Shown here: in pieces, positions 7,497 to 16,500 of the stretch
How the letters are laid out: each line of letters opens with the position of its first letter
How positions within the stretch are numbered: the stretch's first letter is position 1
Assembly (NCBI GenBank): GCA_033238645.1
Contig: BQXR01000003.1
Coordinates: 62,001 to 126,000 of the forward strand
Direction: 5' to 3'
DNA from: Thiomicrorhabdus sp033238645
GTDB taxonomy: Bacteria > Pseudomonadota > Gammaproteobacteria > Thiomicrospirales > Thiomicrospiraceae
Length of the DNA: 64,000 bases
The notes under the pieces: generated by a model
Seen by the model: only the letters and a program-made list of their open reading frames with translations
Database searches by the model: none
What the model was told of the DNA's origin: nothing
Position numbers and translations under genes: made by a program

Positions 7497-10400
7497 TTAA
7501 GATGGGCTTTGAATGCTACGAATAATCAGTTCTATAGCGGCTATTCGTTGAGTTAATTCAGGCATTGTATCTAAAAACTTAAGTTCCGTTTGGCCTTTTA
7601 ATTGATACTGCTGAGGATGTGCCTGAATCAATTGTATTAACTTTATCGGATCTATATCGGGTTGATTGTTAAATTGGATACGAACCATCGCTTCAGAAGC
7701 ATCCAGCTTGGTAATACCGATTGGCTCGATTAATAGCTTAATCTGTGTCACAGCCAGTAGATTTTTAACTTGATCAGGCAAAAGACCGAAGCGGTCGATC
7801 ATCTCCACTTCCAACTCTCTTAAGCTACCCCTGTCAGAGGCGCTGGCAATACGCTTGTAGAAAACTAAACGGCTATGTACATCAGGTAGATAGGTATCGG
7901 GGATCAGTGCTGGAACTGCTAAATCAACCTCACTACCTAAGTGTAAAGTGGTGCTTAGCTCGGGCTGTTTACCTGACTTAAGTGCTTTAACAGCACGTTC
8001 AAGCAGATCACTATAAAGACCAAAACCGATCTCTTGGATCTGTCCTGACTGTCCATCGCCTAACAACTCACCTGCACCACGAATCTCTAAATCATGACTG
8101 GCGAGCATAAAGCCTGCACCGAGTGTGTTGTGTTTGGCAATGGCGGCAAGACGTTTTTCAGCATCTTTGGATAGGGATGATTTACCTGCCGTAAACATAT
8201 AAGCGTAAGCACGGTGATGAGAACGACCAACACGACCTCGTAACTGGTGGAGCTGAGCGAGACCAAACTTATCTGCACGATCAATCAGAATGGTATTGGC
8301 AGTTGGAATATCAATGCCTGTTTCAATAATAGTAGAACAAACCAGAATGTTATAGCGGCGGTGATAGAAGTCCTCCATAACTGACTCAAGCTCACGTTCG
8401 TTCATTTGACCATGGGCAAAGGTGACCTTTGCTTCAGGAATCAGTTCTTGAATGTGTTCAACCATTTTTTCTATTTTGGCAACTTGGTTGTAAAGTATAT
8501 AGACTTGACCGCCACGGCGGATTTCACGCAGGGAGGCTTCGCGCACAACATCATCATTCCACTCTTGCACAAAGGTTTGTACTGCTAAACGTTTAGCGGG
8601 CGCGGTAGCAATGATTGATAGATCTCGTAGATCGTTCATCGCCATATTGAGGGTTCGCGGAATTGGTGTTGCCGTCATGGTGAGAATATCAACCTCAGAG
8701 CGCATCTTCTTTAGCTGCTCTTTTTGACGGACACCAAAGCGGTGCTCTTCATCGACAATGATGAGTCCAAGATCTTTGTAACCGACATCTTTCTGAATCA
8801 GTTTGTGGGTTCCAATAATAATATCAACTTGACCTGCCTTAAGGTCTTCTAAAATTTTCTTCTGCTCTTTGGGGGTTTGAAAGCGGGACAGTACTTCAAT
8901 TCGCATAGGCCAATCAGAGAAGCGGTTTTTAAAGTTTTCATGATGTTGGTGTGCTAGCAGGGTGGTTGGTACTAAAATAGCCACTTGTTTAGCATCATAA
9001 GCGGCGACAAAAGCGGCACGCATGGCGACTTCGGTCTTACCAAAACCAACATCACCACAGATGAGGCGATCCATCGGTTTATCAGAGTGCATATCGCTAA
9101 CAACGGCTTCAATAGCCTGCTGTTGGTCTGGTGTCTCTTCAAATGGGAAGCCTGAGGCAAAACGTTGGTAAGCCTCATTGGGCGTATTAAAGGCATAACC
9201 TGGGCGCGCAGCACGCTGAGCATAAATGTCCAGTAGCTCAGCAGCCACATCATGAACCTTCTCTGTCGCTTTACGTTTGGCTTTCTCCCAGCGATCACTG
9301 CCCAGTTTGTGCAGGGGGGCTGTCTCTGGTGTCGCGCCGGTATAGCGGCTAATGAGATGAAGTGAGGTAACAGGGACGTAGAGCTTGGCTTCTCCAGCAT
9401 ACTCAAGCATTAGAAACTCTTTGGTTTCACCGTGGAATACTAGTGTTTCTAGACCTAAATAACGGCCAACTCCATGGTCGATATGGACAATGGGACTCCC
9501 AATGTCCAACTCAATTAGATTACTAATCGCTGAGTCAAAATCATTGTGTTTACGCTTTCTACGGCGTTTTTGTACAACGGTCTTACCAAATATTTGTGAC
9601 TCAGAAATAACACAGAAGTCCTCTGTATAGATAGAGTCTTCGAGTGGGCTGACTAGAATAGAGGAGGCTTGTTTAGTCTCTAGTGCTTGTGCCCAATTCT
9701 CAATCACCTTTGGCTTGTATTTGTTTTTATTAAGTAGCGTTAATAGCGTCTCTCGTCTGCCTGTACTCTCGGCACTAAAAAGCACCTTGCCTTGATAATG
9801 ATCTAGAAAGGCATTGAGCTTGGCCAATGGATAGTCATTTTGTGATTGTATATCTAGATCAGGCAGCGTCTTAGTCTTAAATTTGCTTGTACATTTCTCT
9901 GAAACATCTGTCTGTAGAGTGATGCGATGATAGCTTTTAAGCGCCGTCATAAAGTCAGTTTTGCCGATAATAATATCGTTAGGTTTTAGCAGAGGGAAGT
10001 CAGGATTGTGCTGACCAACTTGATAACGCTCATCATACTCATTGTGTATTTTGTCTATGGTCGTATCGAGTGAATCAAAGTCAAAGAACTGCGTTTTTTT
10101 AGGGAAGTAGTGGAACAGGTCGGTTAGGGATTCATGAAATAGCGGCAAGTAATATTCTAATCCACCAACAGACTGCTTGTCTGATACGGCTTCATAGAGA
10201 TGGGCTTTACGTGCATCATCACCAAAGTAATCTCTAAACTTAAGTCTAAATAGATCAATGCCTTGCTGAGTAAAGTTAAACTCTTTTGCAGGGAGTAATT
10301 TGATCTCATCTACCTTGCTAATAGAGCGCTGTGTCTCTGGATCAAAGCTGCGAATGGTCTCTATTTCATCATCAAATAGATCAATTCTGAAAGGGGTTTT

Positions 10401-10943
10401 ACTGCCCATGGGAAAGAGATCAATAATAGAACCACGAATGGCAAACTCACCGTGCTCCATTACTTGGCTGACTCGCTGGTAGCTACTGGCTTCTAATTTG
10501 TGCGTAAAGGGTTCTATCTGTAAGGTATCACCACAGGCGAGTAGAAACGTAAATTGTTGAATATAGTCTAATGGCACAATTTTCTGAATAATGGTCGAGA
10601 TAGGCAGGATTAAGATGCCCTTGCTTAAATTGGGCAGACGGTATAGCGTCTTTAAGCGCTCAGAGATAATATCCTGATGGGGAGAGAACTGATCGTAAGG
10701 CAGTGTTTCCCACTCTGGGAAGGAGAGGATTTCATCCTCAGAGCTTAGAAAAAACTGCAAGGACTCTTGTAGTTGGTTCGCTGTTTGGCTATCTTGCGTT
10801 AAAACGACGATTAAACTAGGAGAGTGCTGATAGGCATTAGCGATGACCAAAGCGCTTTCAGAGTGGTTGAGAGGGCCCCAGTAGGAGCGGTTTCCTTTCA
10901 ATTTTATCTGGTCTGTTGCTAGAGGTATTGGCAGCTTTTTCAT
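7497..10943 (-). CDS. mfd: Transcription-repair coupling factor Mfd
   Basis: A DNA translocase that removes RNA polymerase stalled at lesions and recruits UvrA. Domains in order: UvrB-like module in the first 400 residues, RNA polymerase-interaction domain near residues 480-540, SF2 helicase/RecG-like motor (GDVGFGKTEVAMRAAF, DEEHRFG, TATPIPRT), the TRG region (HQLRGRVGRSHHRAYAY) and a C-terminal UvrA-mimicking domain. Starting at the ATG at 10943 gives 1148 residues, the length of the Escherichia coli protein; the frame stays open to 11000 but the extra 19 residues do not resemble the family. No strong Shine-Dalgarno is visible. csiV follows closely. Confidence 0.97.
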   Translation of the reverse strand: MKKLPIPLATDQIKLKGNRSYWGPLNHSESALVIANAYQHSPSLIVVLTQDSQTANQLQESLQFFLSSEDEILSFPEWETLPYDQFSPHQDIISERLKTLYRLPNLSKGILILPISTIIQKIVPLDYIQQFTFLLACGDTLQIEPFTHKLEASSYQRVSQVMEHGEFAIRGSIIDLFPMGSKTPFRIDLFDDEIETIRSFDPETQRSISKVDEIKLLPAKEFNFTQQGIDLFRLKFRDYFGDDARKAHLYEAVSDKQSVGGLEYYLPLFHESLTDLFHYFPKKTQFFDFDSLDTTIDKIHNEYDERYQVGQHNPDFPLLKPNDIIIGKTDFMTALKSYHRITLQTDVSEKCTSKFKTKTLPDLDIQSQNDYPLAKLNAFLDHYQGKVLFSAESTGRRETLLTLLNKNKYKPKVIENWAQALETKQASSILVSPLEDSIYTEDFCVISESQIFGKTVVQKRRRKRKHNDFDSAISNLIELDIGSPIVHIDHGVGRYLGLETLVFHGETKEFLMLEYAGEAKLYVPVTSLHLISRYTGATPETAPLHKLGSDRWEKAKRKATEKVHDVAAELLDIYAQRAARPGYAFNTPNEAYQRFASGFPFEETPDQQQAIEAVVSDMHSDKPMDRLICGDVGFGKTEVAMRAAFVAAYDAKQVAILVPTTLLAHQHHENFKNRFSDWPMRIEVLSRFQTPKEQKKILEDLKAGQVDIIIGTHKLIQKDVGYKDLGLIIVDEEHRFGVRQKEQLKKMRSEVDILTMTATPIPRTLNMAMNDLRDLSIIATAPAKRLAVQTFVQEWNDDVVREASLREIRRGGQVYILYNQVAKIEKMVEHIQELIPEAKVTFAHGQMNERELESVMEDFYHRRYNILVCSTIIETGIDIPTANTILIDRADKFGLAQLHQLRGRVGRSHHRAYAYMFTAGKSSLSKDAEKRLAAIAKHNTLGAGFMLASHDLEIRGAGELLGDGQSGQIQEIGFGLYSDLLERAVKALKSGKQPELSTTLHLGSEVDLAVPALIPDTYLPDVHSRLVFYKRIASASDRGSLRELEVEMIDRFGLLPDQVKNLLAVTQIKLLIEPIGITKLDASEAMVRIQFNNQPDIDPIKLIQLIQAHPQQYQLKGQTELKFLDTMPELTQRIAAIELIIRSIQSPS

Positions 10944-11064
10944 AATAACAGGACATTCTTTTTTCAAAATATAGGCGTAATATTCTAAACTACCTGCCAT
11001 CTAAAGACATCTCAATTATATTAATTAAATCGGACAGTTGTTTGAAAAAGAGCAGGAAGTTTTC

Positions 11065-12285
11065 ATGAATGGCAGTTGGGCATTTTATTGGGTGCAAATT
11101 ATTGGTCACAATAAGGGTGTGTTAACAATACTCTGGACTTTAATCAGCGGTTTATTACTCCTTGGCGTGGTATCGCTTGAAGGCAGTGCGATTTTCTCTC
11201 AAATACGTCTGTTGAGTTTGAGTCTGTTATTGATGGCTGTGGTCGTTGGCTTTTTAATGGATTCCGTTAAGATTGCATTCATCCAATTTTTGATGAGCCT
11301 GTATATCTTGCTCATGACATTTGGTGTGCTTGGCTTGTTTGAGATTGCCTTAACCGAGGAGTCTATTCTGGGTTTTGTGGTTGTCGTTACTTTAATTACC
11401 AGTAATTTAGTACATGTTTTAAGCACCTTGTTAAGAGAGATGGCACGTGGCTCTTTTCAGTATGATGCGGTCAATGAGGCGCTTAAACTCAATATCACTC
11501 CGCTGCTTCTTTCTAACCTAACAACTGCTTTAGGCTTTCTGTTTGCTGCCTGGTTTAATATTGATCTAATGGGTTTAGCACTGGTGGTCATGATTGGTGT
11601 TTTGATCAGCTCTCTCACTCTATTGAGTTGGTTGCCACTGCTACTGACTTCATGGTTATTGGAGTTTAGGGTCGGGAACAGCGCTGATCGTCATGGTTTA
11701 TCGTTTATGGTGATTTGGTTAATCAAGCATACGCATTCGAGATGGGTTCTGGTTGGACTAAATATCTTACTAGGTCTGGGTTTGCTAGTTTATGGCTGGA
11801 AAATACTTGATTATTTTCAAGAGATACTCTGGCTATTTGGCCTTTTTTTCGTGTTATTTCTGGTTTTCTGGCAGGGGGGGCTGGCTTTGATTAATAGCTG
11901 GCTTAATCTAACCGCACTGCTTATGACAGCGGCCATCATGGGTTACTTTATAGAGTCACATCTTATGACCATGCTGGTGCTAATGATGCCCATCGGCTTA
12001 ATTGTAGATGATGGTATTCACTTCTTCTCACGTTATAGCAAAGCAATTAAGCTTCTCTATGCTAAACCTAAAGATGCCACTCTTTTTGCGATGGCGAGTG
12101 TAGGACGACCAATTTGGATCACCTCTTGTGTACTTGTTGTCGGCTTAAGTGTCCTACTGTTTAGTCACAACGAGCAAGTGCAGGTGGCAAGTTTGATGAC
12201 GGTGTTATCAATTGTTGTATCAACACTTATGATGCTAGTTTTTGCACCTGCACTGTTGATTTCTCAACAGCGCTTTAAAGAATAG
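11065..12285 (+). CDS. RND/MMPL-type membrane protein, function unknown
   Basis: A 406-residue, very hydrophobic protein with about eleven membrane segments and almost no large soluble domain. The second half contains LMMPIGLIVDDGIHFFSRYSKA, which matches the conserved helix of RND/MMPL transporters with a charged pair (DD) used for proton relay. A weaker equivalent lies near residue 115 (TLITSNLVHVLSTLLREM). It is thus like an RND protein reduced to its membrane core, lacking the periplasmic loops. I chose ATG 11065 because AGGA lies about seven bases upstream; the open frame extends to a TTG at 11038. Possible roles are lipid or metabolite export; none can be assigned. It is divergent from mfd. 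Confidence 0.6.
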   Translation: MNGSWAFYWVQIIGHNKGVLTILWTLISGLLLLGVVSLEGSAIFSQIRLLSLSLLLMAVVVGFLMDSVKIAFIQFLMSLYILLMTFGVLGLFEIALTEESILGFVVVVTLITSNLVHVLSTLLREMARGSFQYDAVNEALKLNITPLLLSNLTTALGFLFAAWFNIDLMGLALVVMIGVLISSLTLLSWLPLLLTSWLLEFRVGNSADRHGLSFMVIWLIKHTHSRWVLVGLNILLGLGLLVYGWKILDYFQEILWLFGLFFVLFLVFWQGGLALINSWLNLTALLMTAAIMGYFIESHLMTMLVLMMPIGLIVDDGIHFFSRYSKAIKLLYAKPKDATLFAMASVGRPIWITSCVLVVGLSVLLFSHNEQVQVASLMTVLSIVVSTLMMLVFAPALLISQQRFKE

Positions 12286-12396
12286 ATATATCTTATTTTG
12301 TGAAATAAATTGAGCTTATCCTAGGGTATTGTAATATTGATTATCCATTTAGATGGCTTTAGTCCATTATTCCCTGAATAAATAAAAAGGGTAGCT

Positions 12397-12444
12397 GTCT
12401 ATCGCAATAAATCACTATTTCAATAGTTGATATTGTGATAGATA
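12397..12444. promoter_or_regulatory. Inverted repeat upstream of the SQR gene, possible operator
   Basis: CTATCGCAATA near 12399 and TATTGTGATAG near 12431 are inverted repeats (10 of 11 complementary) with a 20-bp AT-rich spacer; they flank TCACTATT/AATAGTTGA, itself nearly palindromic. It lies 35-80 bp before the SQR start, a normal place for a regulator site. No T run follows, so it is not a terminator. Confidence 0.45.
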
Positions 12445-12478
12445 GGCAAAACCGTATATAGCTAGGAGAGGATTTAAA

Positions 12479-13798
12479 ATGGCAACAGTGGTCGTAATCG
12501 GTGCAAGTACAGGCGGTCTACCAATGTCTTACGATATTCGTAAGCATTTGGATAATGGACATACCGTCAAAGTAGTTAATGCAATTGAAGAGTTTAATTT
12601 TATCCCGTCTAACCCTTGGGTTGCAGTGGGCTGGCGCAAACCTGAAGATATCTCCTTTAAATTAGAGCCATACCTTGTTCGTAAGGGCATTGAGTTCTTT
12701 CACCAGACTTGTGTTGCATTAGATCCCGCTGCAAACAAGATTACCTTGGATGATGGTTCTGATATGGATTATGACTACTTAATTCTTGCGACAGGGCCAA
12801 CACTGGCATTCCATGAAGTAGAAGGCCTAGGGCCTAAGAGTATTGGTGGGCATACGGTTTCTATCTGCACTACACCACACTCTGTCGAAGCCTATGAGCA
12901 GTGGGAAGCCTTCTGTAAAGATCCTGGTCCAATCGTTGTTGGTGCGGTTCAGGGCGCATCATGTTTTGGCCCAGCCTATGAGTTCTGTATGATTATGGAG
13001 ACTGACCTCCGTAAACGTAAAATCCGTAACAAGGTTGAGATTACTTATGTTTCTCCTGAACCTTATCTAGGGCATCTTGGTCTAGGGGGGGTTGGAGATT
13101 CTAAAGGTCTAATGGAGTCTGAATTTCGTCAGCGTCATGTTAAGTGGATCTGCAATGCTAAGGTGATAAAAATCACTGAAGGGTTGATGTTTGTTGATGA
13201 GCACTCGAATGATGGTCAGGTAATCAAACAGCACGAGCTTCCGTTTAAATACTCAATGATGCTACCTGCTTTTAAAGGCTCCAAGTTCTTGCAGGATATG
13301 ATTGATAGTGACCCTAAAAAGATGGGTGGCTCGTTGGTTAATCCTAGAGGGTTTGTTAAGGTTGATAACTTCAGTCGTAACCCAACGCATCATAATATTT
13401 ACGCGCTTGGTGTGGGAATAGCGATTCCACCCGTTGATACGACTTGCCCAATTATGTGTGGAACCCCAAAAACAGGTCTCATGATCGAGTCGATGGTGAC
13501 AGCCGTTTGTCATAATGTTAAGGATAATCTAGAGGGTAAAGAGCCTTCTGCTGAACCTACTTGGAATACCGTTTGTCTAGCAGATATGGGGGATACAGGA
13601 GCGGCTTTTGTTGCGCTACCGCAGATACCCCCACGTAACCTGACTTGGGCTAAAAAAGGTAAGTGGGTACATTTAGCTAAGATCGCTTTTGAGAAGTACT
13701 TTATTCGTAATATGAAAGCAGGTAACTCTGAGCCGATCTATCAGAAATTTGTCATGAAGATGCTCGGTATTCATCGTTTGAAGTCAGATGAAAAATAG
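12479..13798 (+). CDS. sqr: Sulfide:quinone oxidoreductase-like flavoprotein
   Basis: A 439-residue FAD/NAD(P)-disulfide oxidoreductase. SQR oxidises sulfide to sulfane sulfur and reduces the membrane quinone pool. The N-terminal FAD motif VVVIGASTGGLPMSYDIR begins at residue 4, ILATGP is near residue 100, and the second FAD segment HHNIYALGVGIAIPP near residue 306. Cysteines likely to serve in sulfide oxidation are in VQGASCFGPAYEF near residue 162 and TTCPIMCGTPKTG near residue 325. The basic and aromatic C-terminus (WAKKGKWVHLAKIAFEKYF) suits membrane attachment. A strong AGGAGAGG Shine-Dalgarno precedes the ATG. The gene is monocistronic with its own terminator. Flavocytochrome c sulfide dehydrogenase is the nearest alternative, but no cytochrome gene is adjacent. 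Confidence 0.85.
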   Translation: MATVVVIGASTGGLPMSYDIRKHLDNGHTVKVVNAIEEFNFIPSNPWVAVGWRKPEDISFKLEPYLVRKGIEFFHQTCVALDPAANKITLDDGSDMDYDYLILATGPTLAFHEVEGLGPKSIGGHTVSICTTPHSVEAYEQWEAFCKDPGPIVVGAVQGASCFGPAYEFCMIMETDLRKRKIRNKVEITYVSPEPYLGHLGLGGVGDSKGLMESEFRQRHVKWICNAKVIKITEGLMFVDEHSNDGQVIKQHELPFKYSMMLPAFKGSKFLQDMIDSDPKKMGGSLVNPRGFVKVDNFSRNPTHHNIYALGVGIAIPPVDTTCPIMCGTPKTGLMIESMVTAVCHNVKDNLEGKEPSAEPTWNTVCLADMGDTGAAFVALPQIPPRNLTWAKKGKWVHLAKIAFEKYFIRNMKAGNSEPIYQKFVMKMLGIHRLKSDEK

Positions 13799-13825
13799 CT
13801 CTTAATCTATACAAGCGGCTTCTAT

Positions 13826-13854
13826 AAAAAACCCTCTTAGCGAGGGTTTTTTTT
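13826..13854 (+). terminator. Terminator after the SQR gene
   Basis: ACCCTC and GAGGGT form a six-bp stem with a TTAGC loop at 13831-13847, followed by eight T and preceded by six A. Confidence 0.9.
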
Positions 13855-13874
13855 CATTTATTCAAAAGACTCCT

Positions 13875-13880
13875 TATAAT
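13875..13880 (+). promoter_or_regulatory. Perfect -10 box six bases before the next start codon
   Basis: TATAAT at 13875-13880 is followed by ACGCCG and then the ATG at 13887. A start site at the usual distance would fall on or next to this ATG, which would make the message leaderless. The matching -35 (about 13852-13857, TTTCAT) is weak. Confidence 0.45.
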
Positions 13881-13886
13881 ACGCCG

Positions 13887-14522
13887 ATGATTCTTCAAAC
13901 GACTATTCACTATCTTGACTATCTCGGCACAATCGTTTTTGCAATAACGGGGTTACTGGCTGCTAGCAGAAAACAGCTAGATCTATTTGGTGCGATTGTG
14001 ATTGCAATGGTGACAGCGATTGGGGGAGGAACATTGCGCGATATCATTCTTGATCAGCCAGTATTTTGGGTGACGCAACCTATCTATATCTATATGGTGG
14101 TGGCTTCGGCGCTATTTATGTTCTTTTATGCCAAGTTTAGAACAGCCCCTATACGTTTACTACTATTTTTAGATGCACTCGGGCTTGCGGTCTTTACGGT
14201 AATGGGGGCACAAAAAGCAATGGATTTAGGTCTTAGTGATCCCATTATTATTATGACAGGTATTATGACGGGCGCAGTAGGCGGAATTATTCGAGATGTA
14301 TTAGTTGGTGAAGTACCACTTATATTGCGTAAAGAGATCTATGCAACCGCCTGTTTTATAGGGGCAAGCGTTATGATTGTTGCCAATGACTATTTTGAAC
14401 AGCAGGAGATTGCTGTTATATTAGCGATGGCTGTTGTTTTTGCCTTACGATTGCTGGCAATTATAAAAAACTACAGCTTGCCAGTATTTAATCCGATACA
14501 AAAAAATGAGTCTGATAAATAA
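13887..14522 (+). CDS. UPF0126/TRIC-type membrane protein
   Basis: A 211-residue protein with about seven membrane segments and the internal duplication typical of the UPF0126 (YicG) family, now known to be related to trimeric intracellular cation channels. Each half contains the glycine-rich motif: GGGTLRDIILDQPVFWV near residue 48 and GAVGGIIRDVLVGEVPLIL near residue 131. Family length is about 205-215 residues. The physiological ion in this organism is unknown. No Shine-Dalgarno is visible, and the promoter lies right against the ATG (see the -10 box). lolC follows 27 bp later. Confidence 0.85.
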   Translation: MILQTTIHYLDYLGTIVFAITGLLAASRKQLDLFGAIVIAMVTAIGGGTLRDIILDQPVFWVTQPIYIYMVVASALFMFFYAKFRTAPIRLLLFLDALGLAVFTVMGAQKAMDLGLSDPIIIMTGIMTGAVGGIIRDVLVGEVPLILRKEIYATACFIGASVMIVANDYFEQQEIAVILAMAVVFALRLLAIIKNYSLPVFNPIQKNESDK

Positions 14523-14549
14523 TGACTTCTATGAGAAAAATTGACCCAT

Positions 14550-15800
14550 ATGTTTAAACTTCCTTACGAACTGTTTTTAGGGCTACGTTATACGCGAGCC
14601 AAAAGACGGAATAGTTTTATCTCCTTTATATCTCTCTCTTCAATGATTGGTATCGCCTTGGGCGTAACCGCCTTGATTACCATCTTATCTATTATGAATG
14701 GTTTTCAGGATGAGTTACGTGAGCGCATTTTAGGTATGACTGCGCATATGACGATTAATGAGAGTAATGACCGATTACAGGACTGGGATAAACTCTATAA
14801 CCTGATGATCAACCAACCGCATGTTGAAGGTGCTGCGCCTAATATTATGGAGCAGGGTATGCTAACCAGTGGTAATCAGGTAAAAGGGGTTGCTGTACGC
14901 GGTGTTTTACCCGCGTTTGAAGGTCAAGTGGCAGATATTGATACTAAGATGGTTCAAGGTAAATTGGCACTCTTGACACCAAGATCGTATAACATTATTT
15001 TGGGCAGTGAATTAGCACTTAGTTTAGGTGTTTCTATCGGTCAGAAAGTTACCCTGATCGCCCCTCAAGGCAGTATTTCACCCGTAGGTATCGTGCCACG
15101 AATTAAACGCTTTACGCTGGTAGGCGTCTTCGAAGCAGGTATGCATGAATATGACAGTGGTTTAGCCATTATCCATCTCAATGATGCTCAGAAAGTATTT
15201 AAGTACGGTAGCGATGTAGGTGGTTTACAGCTGAAGTTAGACGATCTATTTTTGGTTGGTAAGGTAAAACATCAGCTAGCGATGGTGGCTGATAAGACAC
15301 TGTTCTTGAAAGATTGGACACAGCAGCACTCAAACTTCTTTAAAGCGATTGAGATGGAGAAGCGTATGATGTTTATTGTTTTAGCGCTAATTATTATGGT
15401 AGCTACCTTCAATATTGTCTCAACCATGGTGATGGTAGTGACGGATAAGCAGGCGGATATTGCTGTATTACGTACCATTGGAGCGACACCAGCCAGCATT
15501 CAGTTAATCTTTATTATTCAAGGACTGGTTATCGGGGTTTTAGGTTCCTTGCTCGGTTTAGCAGGGGGGTTAACTCTAGCCTTGAATATTGATGTGATTG
15601 TGCCATTTATTGAGTCACTTCTGGGTATCGAGTTTTTCCCAGCAGATGTTTACTATATTAGTACCGTGCCTTCTAAGGTAGATTGGAATGATGTTTGGTC
15701 GGTAACGGGTTTAGCTTTTGTATTAACCTTACTTGCGACACTCTATCCAGCCAGAAAAGCATCTAAAATACAGCCAGCAGAGGCTTTACGTTATGAGTAA
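14550..15800 (+). CDS. lolC: Lipoprotein-releasing ABC transporter permease LolC/E
   Basis: A 416-residue inner-membrane protein that, with LolD, releases outer-membrane lipoproteins to LolA. Four membrane helices are visible: one near residue 25 (ISFISLSSMIGIALGVTAL), then a periplasmic domain of about 220 residues, and three at the C-terminus (MFIVLALIIMVATFNIVSTM; IQLIFIIQGLVIGVLGSLLG; VTGLAFVLTLLATLYPARKA). The N-terminus ELFLGLRYTRAKRRNSFISF is characteristic. ATG 14550 gives this N-terminus; a TTG at 14541 adds three residues. The gene overlaps lolD by 8 bp. No separate lolE follows, so this may be a single LolF-like permease acting as a homodimer. Confidence 0.92.
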   Translation: MFKLPYELFLGLRYTRAKRRNSFISFISLSSMIGIALGVTALITILSIMNGFQDELRERILGMTAHMTINESNDRLQDWDKLYNLMINQPHVEGAAPNIMEQGMLTSGNQVKGVAVRGVLPAFEGQVADIDTKMVQGKLALLTPRSYNIILGSELALSLGVSIGQKVTLIAPQGSISPVGIVPRIKRFTLVGVFEAGMHEYDSGLAIIHLNDAQKVFKYGSDVGGLQLKLDDLFLVGKVKHQLAMVADKTLFLKDWTQQHSNFFKAIEMEKRMMFIVLALIIMVATFNIVSTMVMVVTDKQADIAVLRTIGATPASIQLIFIIQGLVIGVLGSLLGLAGGLTLALNIDVIVPFIESLLGIEFFPADVYYISTVPSKVDWNDVWSVTGLAFVLTLLATLYPARKASKIQPAEALRYE

Positions 15801-16488
15801 TTATGTATTAGAAGCCAGCGGTTTAACCAAGTCGTATCACGAAGCTTTGACTAAAATCACCGTTTTTTCAGATATTAATTTGGCGCTTGAAGCAGGGGAA
15901 AAGGTTGCGATTATTGGTGCTTCAGGTTCGGGTAAAAGTACCTTGTTACATATCTTAGCGGGTCTAGATACGCCTGATTCAGGTTCTGTATTGCTCAACT
16001 CTAAACCATTCTCTTCTGAGGGTGAGTCAGCACGAGGTAAGATACGTAATCACTCTATGGGCTTTGTCTACCAGTTTCATCACCTGTTACCGGAGTTAAC
16101 CGCCTTAGAGAATGTGATGGTACCTTTAAGAGTTCGTCGTACAGATAGTAAGGTGGCACAGCAAAAGGCAGTGAAGCTACTTGAGCGTGTTGGTTTAGGG
16201 GAACGTATGCTGCATAAGCCAAGTGAGTTATCTGGTGGAGAGCGTCAACGTGTGGCGATTGCTCGCGCATTGATTACTAAACCACAGTGTATTCTAGCGG
16301 ATGAGCCAACAGGGAATCTAGACTACGCTTCAGCCCAACAGGTATTTGATCTATTATTGGAGCTCAACCAAGAGTTAAATACAGCTATTTTAATTGTGAC
16401 ACACGATTTAGCATTAGCTGCCAAAATGGATCGCCAGCTCACATTGCTTGATGGTCGAATACATGATCAAAGCCAGATCAGCGAATAA
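15793..16488 (+). CDS. lolD: Lipoprotein-releasing ATPase LolD
   Basis: A 231-residue ABC ATPase that powers lipoprotein release through LolC. Walker A GASGSGKST is near residue 43, the signature LSGGERQRVAIARAL near residue 146 and Walker B ILADEPTGNLD near residue 168, followed by the H-loop IVTHDLALA. The ATG at 15793 lies within the last codons of lolC, giving translational coupling; the frame is open further upstream, but only inside lolC. Confidence 0.95.
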   Translation: MSNYVLEASGLTKSYHEALTKITVFSDINLALEAGEKVAIIGASGSGKSTLLHILAGLDTPDSGSVLLNSKPFSSEGESARGKIRNHSMGFVYQFHHLLPELTALENVMVPLRVRRTDSKVAQQKAVKLLERVGLGERMLHKPSELSGGERQRVAIARALITKPQCILADEPTGNLDYASAQQVFDLLLELNQELNTAILIVTHDLALAAKMDRQLTLLDGRIHDQSQISE

Positions 16489-16500
16489 GGAAAATACTTC

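Noticed and set aside
8972..9406. Frame of 144 codons on the minus strand inside mfd
   Set aside because: Same strand, shifted frame within a fully conserved mfd coding region.
13085..13091. Run of seven G in the SQR gene as a copy of the dispersed motif
   Set aside because: The context (TCTAGGGGGGGTTGG) lacks the GCA flank and encodes a conserved Gly-Gly region, so it is not counted with the motif.
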